Assembly (NCBI GenBank): GCA_964415445.1 | Contig: CAYQAE010000001.1 | Span: 41,488-70,088 of the forward strand | Origin: CAYQAE01 sp964415445 [NCBI: uncultured archaeon] | GTDB lineage: Archaea > CAYQAE01 | Length of the DNA stretch: 28,601 bases | Reading direction: 5' to 3' | Shown here: piece by piece, positions 16,120 to 24,950 of the stretch | Layout: each line of letters starts with the position of its first letter | Position numbering within the stretch: the first letter of the stretch is position 1 | The notes under the pieces: generated by a model | Databases searched by the model: none | What the model was told of the DNA's origin: nothing | What the model saw: the letters and a program-made list of their open reading frames with translations, nothing else | Program-made: the position numbers and the translations under genes

Positions 16120-16863
16120 ATGTTTGAGATAACCATGTCTTTTTTTGAAGATATTCAGTCATCCCTAGGAAGTTATGTAGAAGTTTACGGACTTTTAGGT
16201 TTATTTATAGCTACTTTTTTAGGTGGAACATTGGTACCTCTATCTTGCGATGCTTTTGCAGTGTTAGCATTAGGTTTAGACATGCCAATAATCCCAGTAA
16301 TTTTTGTAGCTTCTTTAGGAACTGCTTTTGGTGGTTTATCTACATTTTTTGTAGGTAGAGCTGGCAGTAATAAATTGCAAGATAGAATTTCAGAAAAAAA
16401 GCTAAAAAAATATCAAAGTATATTTCAAGAAAAAGGTGGATCATTTTTGATATTTTTTTCTTCTCTTACCCCAGTTCCTTTTGATCCTATTTCTTTGGCT
16501 GCAGGGACTCTAAAGATGCCTATACCTAAATATGTCGCTGTATCTTTTTTAGGTCGATTTGTCAGATATACACTTCTTCTAACTTATGTAAAATATGCAG
16601 TTTTAGGTGGAACTACTTCAAGCGGAGCATTATTTTTAGCATTAGGTATAGGTATTTTAATTGCTATTACTTTCTTATCTTTTATAGTATGGCGAAAAAT
16701 GGGAATAAAAGAAAACACTATTATAGATCGTGCCCTAAATAAAATGGAGAGTCTTATTGGGAATTATGATGATATTAAAAAAAGAAGATCTAAAAATTAC
16801 ACAGATTTGGTAAATAAAGGTAAAAAATTAAGAGAAGAAGTTCGTGATAAAGATGGTACTTAA
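16120..16863 (+). CDS. DedA/VTT-domain membrane protein
   Basis: This is a 247-residue member of the DedA/YqaA-like (SNARE-associated/VTT) family, in which lipid scrambling or envelope homeostasis has been proposed. It has a hydrophobic start (YGLLGLFIATFLGGTLVPLSCDAF), further segments around 55-80, a re-entrant type motif with SSLTPVPFDPISLAAGTLKM near 115-135, FLGRFVRYTLLL, a last membrane span near 170-193, and a charged cytosolic tail of about 55 residues. The SLTPVPFDP proline motif is typical. The start may be ATG 16120 or ATG 16135, and neither has a good ribosome binding site. The winged-helix gene overlaps its end by 11 nt. Confidence 0.87.
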   Translation: MFEITMSFFEDIQSSLGSYVEVYGLLGLFIATFLGGTLVPLSCDAFAVLALGLDMPIIPVIFVASLGTAFGGLSTFFVGRAGSNKLQDRISEKKLKKYQSIFQEKGGSFLIFFSSLTPVPFDPISLAAGTLKMPIPKYVAVSFLGRFVRYTLLLTYVKYAVLGGTTSSGALFLALGIGILIAITFLSFIVWRKMGIKENTIIDRALNKMESLIGNYDDIKKRRSKNYTDLVNKGKKLREEVRDKDGT

Positions 16864-17452
16864 ATATGTTACAACAAAAGATTTACCTAAATTAAATAAT
16901 TTAGTTGATGAGATGAAACAAGTAAAGGATAAAATTGAAGAAATAAAACAAGGAAATCATATTGAACTTACTGAGGAGACCATAGAAGAAAATTTAATAG
17001 GCATAACAAAATCTATGGATTTAGATATCTCTGATTTGGAAGAAGAATTATTTGAATCAGCAAAATCTAATGAAAAAACAGGAATAACTACTTTGTTAAA
17101 TCTACCTACTGATTTACGCAAAACTGCTCGAGCCGTGCTTAAATTAGATAAAGCTAAAATATCAGATATCTCCAAAATTACTAAAAGATCTGAAGATGCA
17201 GAAGAATCATTTGCAAAATCTTTAGTTCATATGGGATATCTTGCAGAGAGAAAAGATAATGAAAATACCTATTTTATGCCATCTCTAGGTAGACGAAAAA
17301 AAGGTTTGCCTCCAGAAGTATTTAATACTCTTGAAAATAATACAACTAATTTAGAGAGAGCTATTTTAGATCTACCTACCTCAAAAGAACGTAATATGGT
17401 AAAAAATTTAATGGATGGATATCTCACACGAATTAGAAAACTAATACATTAG
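16853..17452 (+). CDS. Winged-helix DNA-binding protein
   Basis: This 199-residue protein has an acidic, coiled-coil-like N-terminal half (about 1-75, VDEMKQVKDKIEEIKQ) and a central winged helix (about 80-135) with LPTDLRKTARAVLKLDKAKISDISKITKRS followed by LVHMGYLAERKDNENTYF. That LPxxLRKTAxAxxKL pattern is recurrent in archaeal regulators, in my recollection often beside ParA/MinD-type ATPase genes, as here. I prefer ATG 16853, with GTGAT just upstream, over GTG 16844. It overlaps the end of the DedA-like gene, so the two are translationally coupled. The target is unknown. Confidence 0.8.
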   Translation: MVLKYVTTKDLPKLNNLVDEMKQVKDKIEEIKQGNHIELTEETIEENLIGITKSMDLDISDLEEELFESAKSNEKTGITTLLNLPTDLRKTARAVLKLDKAKISDISKITKRSEDAEESFAKSLVHMGYLAERKDNENTYFMPSLGRRKKGLPPEVFNTLENNTTNLERAILDLPTSKERNMVKNLMDGYLTRIRKLIH

Positions 17453-17643
17453 TTTAATGTATAATATATGCTTTAAATATTATTTATTTTACTTAAGAAA
17501 CATATATAAAGCTATATAGAGGATGCTAAATGTTATTGTTTCTTTTTTTAAAAAAAGAGAATATAGAAATAGACAAAAAATTATCTGACCTAGTTTTTTA
17601 AAGTTATAATTAAAGTAGTGATATATATTGGAGATGATTAAAT

Positions 17644-18402
17644 ATGGGTAAAATTGTTTCTATTCATTCATTTCGTGGCGGTACTGGAAAATCAAATCTT
17701 ACTGCTAATATTGCTTCATGGGCAGCACATAAAGGTAATAAAGTTGCAATCATAGATACTGATATTCAATCACCAGGTATTCATGTTATTTTTGGTCTTT
17801 CTGATCAATCAAAAAGTGCAACACTTAATGATTATCTGTGGCATAGATGTAAAATTGAAGATGTAGCTAATGATATAACAAAAGATTTAGGAATAAAAAA
17901 AGGTAAATTATATGTCCTACCTGCAGCACTAGAGGCAGGTGCAATTTCTAAAATTTTAAAAGATGGATATGAAGTAGCTCAAATGAGCAAAGGCTTTCGT
18001 GACATTATAAAAAAGAAAAAATTAGATTATTTATTTATAGATACTCATCCTGGATTAGAAGAAGAAACATTTCTATCAATTGCTGTATCTGATATATTGC
18101 TCATTTTGATGCGCCCTGATGAACAGGATTATTTAGGAACTGCGGTAAGTTTAGAGATAGCAAGGAAATTAGAAGTACCTAACATGCATATGATTGTAAA
18201 TAAAGTTTTAAAATCATATAATCCATCTACAGTCTTGCGAGAAGTTGAAAAAGCGTTTTCTGTTCCTGTTGTTTCTGTAATACCTCTTTATGATGAGATA
18301 ATTCATAATGCTTCTAAAGAAATATTTGTTCTAAATAACAAAAAACATGCTTTTACTAAAAATATTGAAGAGATATATGAAGCTTTAGGTACTATGGATT
18401 AA
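17644..18402 (+). CDS. ParA/MinD-like ATPase with Arg in deviant Walker A
   Basis: This is a 252-residue ATPase of the ParA/MinD superfamily, which positions or segregates cellular cargo. The deviant Walker A is FRGGTGKSN at residues 10-18, with Arg at position 11 where KGGxGK usually has the signature lysine. The switch region is IIDTDIQSPG and the Walker B-like segment LFIDTHPGLEEET. I recall other MinD-like proteins that also begin SFRGGTGKSN, so this seems a subfamily trait. No C-terminal amphipathic membrane helix is evident. GGAGATGA lies about 8 nt before the ATG. A TATA-like CATATATAAAG near 17500 may give it its own promoter. Its TAA stop overlaps the convergent transporter gene's stop at 18399-18402. 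The cargo is unknown. Confidence 0.87.
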   Translation: MGKIVSIHSFRGGTGKSNLTANIASWAAHKGNKVAIIDTDIQSPGIHVIFGLSDQSKSATLNDYLWHRCKIEDVANDITKDLGIKKGKLYVLPAALEAGAISKILKDGYEVAQMSKGFRDIIKKKKLDYLFIDTHPGLEEETFLSIAVSDILLILMRPDEQDYLGTAVSLEIARKLEVPNMHMIVNKVLKSYNPSTVLREVEKAFSVPVVSVIPLYDEIIHNASKEIFVLNNKKHAFTKNIEEIYEALGTMD

Positions 18403-19937
18403 TCATCAATGTATTTATATTCTCCTTTTTTTCCTGTCTTTTCAACTTTATTTTGTTTCCTAAGTTTTTTTAGAATGTATTGGGCTGAAGAAGTTTTTAG
18501 ATTAAATTCTTCTACTAAATCTTTTGGATGAATTTTATTTGATCTCTTTATATAACCTTTAATTTCATTCATATCTACTTCTGATTTTCCTTTTCTAAAC
18601 ATATCTTTTGGAAGATCTATGTCTTTTTCTTTGATTTTTTTGATTTGATCTTTTATCTTTAGATATGATCCAGATTTCTCTAAATCATCTGCGGCTTTGG
18701 ATACTGTTCTTTTTTCTAGACTAATTTGAAATATTTTTCGAGGTATTTTATCTTGAAGTGGTTCTTTAGCATTTTGAAGTGGCAAAAGGGCTACAAAACA
18801 AAATAATAAACAAATTGAACTAAGTTGAGATGGACTTAGTCCAAAATCATATCCAAAAATATGTTCACCTGAAGCTAATGTTATATGAGTGGAGAAAGCT
18901 ATACCAAAAACCAGCCAAAATATAACCCAAGCTTTAGCATAATTTAAACCTATGTTTCTTGATGCTGAAAAATCTGCCCAAATTATCCAAAGACCTACTG
19001 AAATTAGGGCACCCCAAGCAAATTTATCTAGTAGAAAAACTAAAAATTTAGCAAACATAGATTCAGAAAACTGAAATATTATATATTCTGTTCCAAATAA
19101 AATACATACTATATCTAAAATTTTGCTTCTCCCTATTGTATCGGATAGTCTTCCAAATAAAAAAGCAGATAATCCTATAACTAACCAAGAAAATGATAAA
19201 AGATCAATTGAATCGATATATTCTAATAATTTAGAATTTAAATCTGCATAAACTATATTCTGAGTTCCAAATTTCCAAAATAGATTAGATAATAATATTA
19301 AACTTAAACTAAGAAGATGTGCAAAATCATTTCCAGATGATTCAAATTCTAATGTTTTAATTTTCCACGGTATAGTAAATATGCTAATAAGTCCCAAAAC
19401 TAACATAGACACGTATAATGTATATAAACTAGTTTGGCCTAAATCTAGAAGACCAAATAAAATCATACGAATACTCGCAGAAGCTAAAAATATAATTAAT
19501 AACAACAAACCAACAATTTTTCCACGCTCATGTGGGGATGTTACATCTGAGAAGAACAAAGCTACAGCTAATGAACCAACGCCAAAAGAAAAACTAGATA
19601 AAAATAAAAGAGGAAATACTGCATATTTATAATCTGATAGAAAATGTACTAAACTAACTGATATAATTAAGAAAATAAGACTTAAATAGATCAAGCTAAA
19701 CTTTTTATGTTTGTAATCAGCTAGATACCCGCTGAATAAGAAGCCACACCCTATTGTTATATATCGCAGCAATATAGTTATCTCAATAGATGTTTTTGAT
19801 AAATTAAATGCTTTTAGATAATATATAAAATCAAATACGTTGATCCAAATGAAATATATACTCAAGAGTATTAGAAATAATCCTTCTCTACTTTTAATTT
19901 TCACTCTTAAATCACTAACTGCAAATTTCCAAACCAA
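18399..19937 (-). CDS. MFS-type transporter with C-terminal winged-helix domain
   Basis: This is a 512-residue major-facilitator-like protein. About twelve hydrophobic segments run from residue 20 to about 390, with GFLFSGYLADYKHKK (about 69-83) and GRLSDTIGRSKILDI (about 260) as the loop 2-3 and loop 8-9 signatures of the two halves. After residue 390 comes a charged linker, then about residues 450-512 (DMNEIKGYIKRSNKIHPKDL, then SSAQYILKKLRKQNKVEKTG), which reads as a winged helix-turn-helix. A transporter joined to a DNA-binding-like domain is unusual and could act as a membrane sensor. The substrate cannot be predicted. The start is TTG 19937 without a ribosome binding site, so the N-terminus is uncertain. 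Confidence 0.82.
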   Translation of the reverse strand: MVWKFAVSDLRVKIKSREGLFLILLSIYFIWINVFDFIYYLKAFNLSKTSIEITILLRYITIGCGFLFSGYLADYKHKKFSLIYLSLIFLIISVSLVHFLSDYKYAVFPLLFLSSFSFGVGSLAVALFFSDVTSPHERGKIVGLLLLIIFLASASIRMILFGLLDLGQTSLYTLYVSMLVLGLISIFTIPWKIKTLEFESSGNDFAHLLSLSLILLSNLFWKFGTQNIVYADLNSKLLEYIDSIDLLSFSWLVIGLSAFLFGRLSDTIGRSKILDIVCILFGTEYIIFQFSESMFAKFLVFLLDKFAWGALISVGLWIIWADFSASRNIGLNYAKAWVIFWLVFGIAFSTHITLASGEHIFGYDFGLSPSQLSSICLLFCFVALLPLQNAKEPLQDKIPRKIFQISLEKRTVSKAADDLEKSGSYLKIKDQIKKIKEKDIDLPKDMFRKGKSEVDMNEIKGYIKRSNKIHPKDLVEEFNLKTSSAQYILKKLRKQNKVEKTGKKGEYKYIDD

Positions 19938-19970
19938 ACTTTTTTACATGATATGCTCATATATTATTTT

Positions 19971-21035
19971 ATGGCATATAGACCTTATGGTGGACAAGTA
20001 ATTATTGAAGAAGAAGAAGGTTATAATTCCTTTTTACTATTTTTATTATGTTTATGTGGTTTTTTGCCTGGATTAGTTTATTATTTAGTTTCTAAGAAAA
20101 AAAAGACAGAAAGATATATCCCTCCACAATATCCTGCTCGTTATGCCCAATATATGGGACCAAGGGCACCTCTTCCAAAACCTACCAAAAAAGTAGGGGA
20201 GGTTGTAAAAATCCAAAGAGGATTTGAAAGAGAGGGTGTATTTTTAAAAATAGGTGTAAAAGTTACAAATGTTGCAAATTTAGTTATTACAGATGTTGCG
20301 GTAAAATTAGATTTACCTACTGCTGTAGTTTATGAAGAACCAAAGAGTGGAATTATTAATTTAGGCTCAATAGCACCAAATGAATTTCAATCTGCGGTAT
20401 TTAAACTTAAACCAACTAGAAGTATTGAAGGCACAGTAAATGGTGTTGTAATGTATAAAGATGCTAAAGGAGATGTACATGTCTCAAAAATGAAAGGAGT
20501 ACATGTTTCAAATGTAGGTTCATTTTTAACTTCTGAAGGTGTATCTAAAGATGATATCATGTCTAAATTACGCTCAGGTGGATTTAGAAGTAATAAATCA
20601 TCTATTAAATTCAAAGGAGATGCAAAGGCAGCCTATCAAGTAGCAACAAAACGAGTTAAAGGTTTAATCTTAGTTGAAGAAGATGAAAAAATGATAGGAG
20701 ATACTTATTTTGCTTATGCTTGTTACATTGGAAAAACTAAGCAAGAAAAATTTGGATTTGCTACAGAAATTACAGTAACAGGAAGAAGCGGTGGCGGAGA
20801 TAATGTATTAACTATTGCAGTTTACTCTAATGAAGATTATATTCTCAGTGGATTTTTCCAAGAAGTTTTCTCAGATGTAGCTCAGCATGTAAAAGTTATT
20901 GAACAAAAACCAGAAATAGCAGAGGCAATATGTCCAAATTGTGGAGGAGAACTAAATTTGGATAAAGCTAAAGATCGTCTAGTTAAGTGTGAGTACTGCG
21001 AAGAGATGGTAAAAGTACCTGAATGGAAATCTTAA
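19971..21035 (+). CDS. Membrane-anchored beta-domain protein with zinc ribbon
   Basis: I do not recognise the family. From ATG 19971 the protein has 354 residues: a short acidic N-terminus, one hydrophobic anchor near 20-40 (FLLFLLCLCGFLPGLVYYLVS) followed by KKKK, a Pro/Tyr-rich linker (about 45-70), a beta-sandwich-like domain (about 75-175, VTNVANLVITDVAVKLDLP), a mixed alpha/beta domain (about 185-315), and a C-terminal zinc ribbon (CPNCGG and CEYCEE). The basic cluster after the anchor suggests the large domains are cytosolic. The in-frame ATG at 19953 is an alternative start; neither has a ribosome binding site. The beta domain resembles those of the acidic protein at 44-1948. It lies 24 nt before the next zinc-ribbon membrane protein gene. 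Confidence 0.8.
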   Translation: MAYRPYGGQVIIEEEEGYNSFLLFLLCLCGFLPGLVYYLVSKKKKTERYIPPQYPARYAQYMGPRAPLPKPTKKVGEVVKIQRGFEREGVFLKIGVKVTNVANLVITDVAVKLDLPTAVVYEEPKSGIINLGSIAPNEFQSAVFKLKPTRSIEGTVNGVVMYKDAKGDVHVSKMKGVHVSNVGSFLTSEGVSKDDIMSKLRSGGFRSNKSSIKFKGDAKAAYQVATKRVKGLILVEEDEKMIGDTYFAYACYIGKTKQEKFGFATEITVTGRSGGGDNVLTIAVYSNEDYILSGFFQEVFSDVAQHVKVIEQKPEIAEAICPNCGGELNLDKAKDRLVKCEYCEEMVKVPEWKS

Positions 21036-21059
21036 TTTTCTTCTTTAAGGTTAGATCTC

Positions 21060-21704
21060 TTGAAATTTTTTAAAAATCTAAAGACTTTTGTTTCCGATAT
21101 TAAACCAATAATTTTATCTCACCATCCAAAATGTGATAAATTCAAAAATCATACTATAAACATAAAAGGAAAAGATATCTGCATAGGATGTTTAGCTTTC
21201 TATCCTACTTTTTTTATCTCACTTTTAGTATATTTTATTTTTGGAATTTTTTTTCCACTAACTTTTAGTTTAATTTTAGGTATTTCGATGTTATCATCTA
21301 TCTTATTCTCTTATTTTGATCTTTTGAAGTCTAAATTTTCAAAATTTTTATCTAAAGCCGTTTTGGCATTAGGTGTATTCTTTATTTTTTCATTTATATA
21401 TGAAGTAGTTAATTCTTTTTGGATTAGGCTTTTACTCTTTTTAGGTTTTTTTATTGCTTTATTAATCTTAAATTATCTCAGGATTTTAGCAATGCTTACT
21501 TTATGTGGAAATTGTGAATTTAGAGACAAAAGTTATTTTTGCCATGGTTTTAGAAAGGTATATACTAATTTAATTCGAGATGGATTTATAAATGCTCCAA
21601 AAGGCAAGTGTCCAAATTGTAATGAAAAATTAGATTTAGCTAGTCATTTTAATCAAGATGAATTAATTTGTCCTTTTTGTAAAAAAGTAATTAAAATGCC
21701 ATAA
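21060..21704 (+). CDS. DUF2085-like membrane protein with zinc ribbon
   Basis: This 214-residue protein has an N-terminal Cys/His segment (HHPKCDKF and later ICIGCLAFYP) that matches the pattern of DUF2085 membrane proteins, which have conserved cysteines before the first membrane span. Four or five hydrophobic segments lie between about 42 and 145. Then come CGNCEFRDKSYFC and a C-terminal treble-clef or zinc-ribbon region (CPNCNEKLD, CPFCKKV). The function is unknown. The start is TTG 21060 with AAGGTT about 7 nt upstream. It follows the zinc-ribbon protein gene by 24 nt and probably shares its transcript. Confidence 0.75.
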   Translation: MKFFKNLKTFVSDIKPIILSHHPKCDKFKNHTINIKGKDICIGCLAFYPTFFISLLVYFIFGIFFPLTFSLILGISMLSSILFSYFDLLKSKFSKFLSKAVLALGVFFIFSFIYEVVNSFWIRLLLFLGFFIALLILNYLRILAMLTLCGNCEFRDKSYFCHGFRKVYTNLIRDGFINAPKGKCPNCNEKLDLASHFNQDELICPFCKKVIKMP

Positions 21705-21826
21705 TATCTAGTTTAGCAATTAAATCTTTTTGAATAAATAAAGTTTATTTGATGGGCAAATTAATAAAAGATAATTTTGAATGTTTTTATCTACTTATGC
21801 AATAAAATTCGTGAGGTGCATAATTT

Positions 21827-23074
21827 TTGTATAGAACTTATGAAGAACTTCCTAAAGTTAAATTTCCATCAAATGTAGATGAGATAAATATTTGTGACAG
21901 TACTTTGCTTCATGCTTCTCGAATGCCAGGTATTAATATTAAAAAAGAAAATAAAATAACTATGTATGAATATTTGCATAAAATAGGTGTTGAAGCTACT
22001 GAAGTTTATTTATATCCTAAAATTGATCAAGGAGCAATTGATGAAATTAGTGATTTTGGTTGTGATAAACCAAAATTAATAGGATCAATCACAGCAAAAA
22101 AAGAAGATATTGATTTAGCCACAAAGAAGGATGTTATTTCTGAGCTTTTAATCTCTCTGCCTATATCTGATACTAGAATAAAATATCATTTAAAAAAAGA
22201 TAAAGATGATATCTCTGATTTTTATTTAGATCTTTTTGATTATGCTCAAGATCATGGTTTTGATGTAAGAATAAGTTTGGAAGATTTAACTAGATCTGAT
22301 ATAAAAAAAGTAGTTAAACCCTTTGTTAAAAAGATTATAAAAGAAAAAAATGATACTATAATACGTATTTCTGATTTAATGGATTATGGGGTTCCTTTTG
22401 AAAAATCAGATTTTCCTTATTCGATCCCTAAATTAATTAAGTCTTTTAAAAATTGGGATGTAGAAAATATAGAAATTCATACCCATGATGATTATGGCAT
22501 GGGTTTTGTAAATACCCTCTCAGCTCTTTGGCATGGTGCGAATTGGGCTGCAATGACATTTTTAGGGGTAGGTGAGCGCGCAGGGACTTCTGCTTTAGAA
22601 TCTCTACTTCTTTTCTTAAAATATAGAACTGATAATTTAGGTGATAAATACAATTTGAAATATATCACTGATTTTGCAGACTATATGGAATCTGATTTAG
22701 GTCTTGTTATCCCGGGTAATAAAGCTGTAGTTGGAAAAAATATATTTTCACATGAATCTGGAATTCACACTGCAGGTGTAATAAAAAATCCTTTTGCTTA
22801 TGAACCTTATCCTCCTGAATTAGTAGGTGGAAAAAGAAAACTTATTGTAGGGGATTCTTCAGGCGCAGATGTAGTTAGGATCAAAGTTGAAGAGATATTA
22901 AAGAAAAAGATGGATATAGATACTAAGTTAGATAAAAGAGATAAAAGAATTGTATCAATTTGTAGAGATATTCAAACTCTATATGATCGGGAAGGAAGAA
23001 GATCTGCAATATCTGATGAAGAGTTGCAAAATTATGTAAAGAAATATTTCTTATATGAAAAAGAGGAATCTTAA
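21827..23074 (+). CDS. DRE-TIM synthase homologue lacking catalytic Arg-Asp
   Basis: This 415-residue paralogue of the next gene belongs to the isopropylmalate/homocitrate/Re-citrate synthase superfamily of TIM barrels. It keeps much of the fold: E at EATEVYLY, RISLEDLTRSD, IHTHDDYG with H218 and H220 of the HxH metal site, FLGVGERAGTSALE, and GKNIFSHESGIHT. The N-terminal signature, however, which reads D(S/T)T(L/I)RDG in active enzymes, is DSTLLHAS (residues 24-31). The catalytic Arg is Leu and the metal-binding Asp is His. It is therefore probably a non-catalytic or regulatory partner of the neighbouring enzyme. The start is TTG 21827, with GAGGTG about 9 nt upstream. The next gene begins 16 nt after its stop. 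Confidence 0.85.
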   Translation: MYRTYEELPKVKFPSNVDEINICDSTLLHASRMPGINIKKENKITMYEYLHKIGVEATEVYLYPKIDQGAIDEISDFGCDKPKLIGSITAKKEDIDLATKKDVISELLISLPISDTRIKYHLKKDKDDISDFYLDLFDYAQDHGFDVRISLEDLTRSDIKKVVKPFVKKIIKEKNDTIIRISDLMDYGVPFEKSDFPYSIPKLIKSFKNWDVENIEIHTHDDYGMGFVNTLSALWHGANWAAMTFLGVGERAGTSALESLLLFLKYRTDNLGDKYNLKYITDFADYMESDLGLVIPGNKAVVGKNIFSHESGIHTAGVIKNPFAYEPYPPELVGGKRKLIVGDSSGADVVRIKVEEILKKKMDIDTKLDKRDKRIVSICRDIQTLYDREGRRSAISDEELQNYVKKYFLYEKEES

Positions 23075-23090
23075 ATGGAGTTAATTGATG

Positions 23091-24371
23091 ATGTATTTAG
23101 ATTATGATGATCTTCCAAAAGTTAAAATGCTAAAAACAAAAGATCCGGTAATGATTAGCGATAGCACTATTCGTGATGGGTCTCAGATGCCTGGCTTTGT
23201 CATGACTAAAAAGAATAAATTAGATATTTATGAACTTCTGCACAAAACCGGAATTGAAAAAATTGAATCATTTCTATTTAATAAAAGAGATCGTGAAGTA
23301 GTAAAAGAGATGCTAAATCGTGGACATAAATTTCCCGAAGTTACAGGCTGGGCACGTGCTTCAAAAAAAGATATAGATCTTATAATAGATGCAGATGGAA
23401 TAGAAGAGACAGGTATTTTGATGTCAGTATCAGATTGTCATATTTTTGATAAAATGAGTAAAAATTCAAGAGAAGAGGCTGAGGAGATGTATCTAGATGC
23501 TCTTCAATATGCTAAAGATCATGGCATAAGAACACGTTGTCATCTTGAAGATATAACTAGAGCCGATTTTGAAGGATTTGTAGTCCCTTTAGTGAAGAAA
23601 ATAATGAAAATAGATTCTAAATCAATTATTAGAATTTGTGATACACTTAATTTTGGTCTTCCTTTCAAAGAAGCAGATCTACCTTATTCTATTCCAAAAC
23701 AAGTACAAGTTTTAAAGAAAAAAGGAGTAAAAGACATTGAAACTCATGTTCATGAAGATTTTGGCTTGAGTTTAGCTAATTCAATTGCAGGATATTGGCA
23801 TGGAGCTAATTGGTCGAATATGACTTTTTTAGGGTTCGGAGAACGCGCTGGAAATGCTAATATTGAAAAAATGCTTCTATTTTTAGTACATCGAGTAGGT
23901 GGATATGATAAATATAACTTAAGAGCAATGAAAGATTTATCAGTATATGTTGAAAAAGAACTTAAAATGAGAATACCACGCAATAAAGCTGTAGTTGGTC
24001 GAAATATTTTTGCACATCAAGAAGGTGCAAAGTCGGGCACAGTATTAAAACATCCTTTTTCATATGAGCCATATCCTCCAAAGATAATTGGAGCAAAGCG
24101 AAAACTTCTCATCCGTGAAAATACAAGTTTAGATGTAATTCGTCTAAGAGTTCAACAGATTATTGGAGAAACTTTAGATATTAAAGTTATAATTCCAAAG
24201 AAAGATAGGCGAATAAAAGAAATTCAGAAAAAAATAAATAATCTCTACAAAGATACAGGCCGTATATCTAGTATATCTGATGATGAACTTACTAATATGG
24301 TTATAAGTGAATTTTTATTCAAAAAACATCTAGGATTGGTCTTTTCTGATGACAAAGAAGAGGAAAATTAA
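23091..24371 (+). CDS. DRE-TIM acyltransferase, Re-citrate synthase-like
   Basis: This enzyme would condense an acyl-CoA (acetyl-CoA) with a 2-oxoacid. Of 426 residues, the N-terminal DSTIRDGSQMPG supplies the catalytic Arg and metal-binding Asp (28-29), IESFLFNKRDREV the Glu, and ETHVHEDFG the HxH metal site (219, 221); FLGFGERAGNANIE follows. Phrases such as PEVTGWARASKKDIDL, EETGILMSVSDCHIF and RCHLEDITRADFEGFVVP recall the (Re)-citrate synthase group of Clostridium kluyveri more than homocitrate or isopropylmalate synthases. That assignment is from memory, and homocitrate, isopropylmalate or citramalate synthase remain possible. There is no C-terminal LeuA regulatory domain. GGAG precedes the start; I chose ATG 23091 because it aligns with the paralogue (ATG 23088 and TTG 23085 are alternatives). 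Confidence 0.83.
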   Translation: MYLDYDDLPKVKMLKTKDPVMISDSTIRDGSQMPGFVMTKKNKLDIYELLHKTGIEKIESFLFNKRDREVVKEMLNRGHKFPEVTGWARASKKDIDLIIDADGIEETGILMSVSDCHIFDKMSKNSREEAEEMYLDALQYAKDHGIRTRCHLEDITRADFEGFVVPLVKKIMKIDSKSIIRICDTLNFGLPFKEADLPYSIPKQVQVLKKKGVKDIETHVHEDFGLSLANSIAGYWHGANWSNMTFLGFGERAGNANIEKMLLFLVHRVGGYDKYNLRAMKDLSVYVEKELKMRIPRNKAVVGRNIFAHQEGAKSGTVLKHPFSYEPYPPKIIGAKRKLLIRENTSLDVIRLRVQQIIGETLDIKVIIPKKDRRIKEIQKKINNLYKDTGRISSISDDELTNMVISEFLFKKHLGLVFSDDKEEEN

Positions 24372-24407
24372 TTTATTTTGAATATTTATATATAGTTTGT
24401 GGAATAT

Positions 24408-24950
24408 ATGAAATTTATGGACAAATTATTACCTTCATTAATAATATTTTCAGCTATATTTTTTTTAGGATGTCTAGGTGGCGATGATTCAAACTCAGAT
24501 AGTTTTGAATACAATGGGATCGAACTTGAGTTAGATTCAGATTGGGATGTTAGTTCCTCTGATTATAATGCTTTAGATGATTATGGATATATTAGTTTTA
24601 AGTATGAGAGGGTAATAAAATTTATGAATTTGTCATTTGTCAATTCAACTTCTTTTTCACAATCTATTGAATCTAAACTAAGCCAGAAAAAATCAGAATT
24701 AGACTATCATGGTACTCATTTAGGAGATGGAAATGTATCAGTATATGGTCATATTGCTAAATTTATTGTTTATAATATATCAAAATATGATAGTGAATTA
24801 TACTATGAATATTATGGTATGTGGTATTGTAATTCATCTCAAAGAAGATATACTATAGATTATAGAAATTATTATATCTATTCTACAAAGGAAGTTGAGA
24901 AATCCACAGAGGATTTTCTAGACATTTTAGATGGCATAAAATGCCATTAA
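24408..24950 (+). CDS. Predicted surface lipoprotein
   Basis: The 180-residue protein begins with a signal peptide (basic n-region, hydrophobic LLPSLIIFSAIFF) and a lipobox FLGC with the lipidated cysteine near residue 22, followed by a Gly/Asp/Ser-rich linker. The mature domain (about 35-180) is acidic and Tyr/Ser-rich with predicted beta structure. Two further cysteines (WYCNSS and IKCH) could pair. It would sit on the outer face of the cell membrane. The family is unknown. GTG 24399 and ATG 24417 are alternative starts. The TATA-like TTTATATATAG at 24383-24393 lies close upstream. The stop overlaps that of the convergent PHP gene at 24947-24950. Confidence 0.75.
   Translation: MKFMDKLLPSLIIFSAIFFLGCLGGDDSNSDSFEYNGIELELDSDWDVSSSDYNALDDYGYISFKYERVIKFMNLSFVNSTSFSQSIESKLSQKKSELDYHGTHLGDGNVSVYGHIAKFIVYNISKYDSELYYEYYGMWYCNSSQRRYTIDYRNYYIYSTKEVEKSTEDFLDILDGIKCH

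Noticed and set aside
17523-17588. 21-codon possible leader peptide before the ParA/MinD-like gene, with an 18-nt A/T palindrome at 17541-17558
   Set aside because: There is no convincing ribosome binding site or attenuator pair, and the palindrome is only T7A7 with short flanks, common by chance here.
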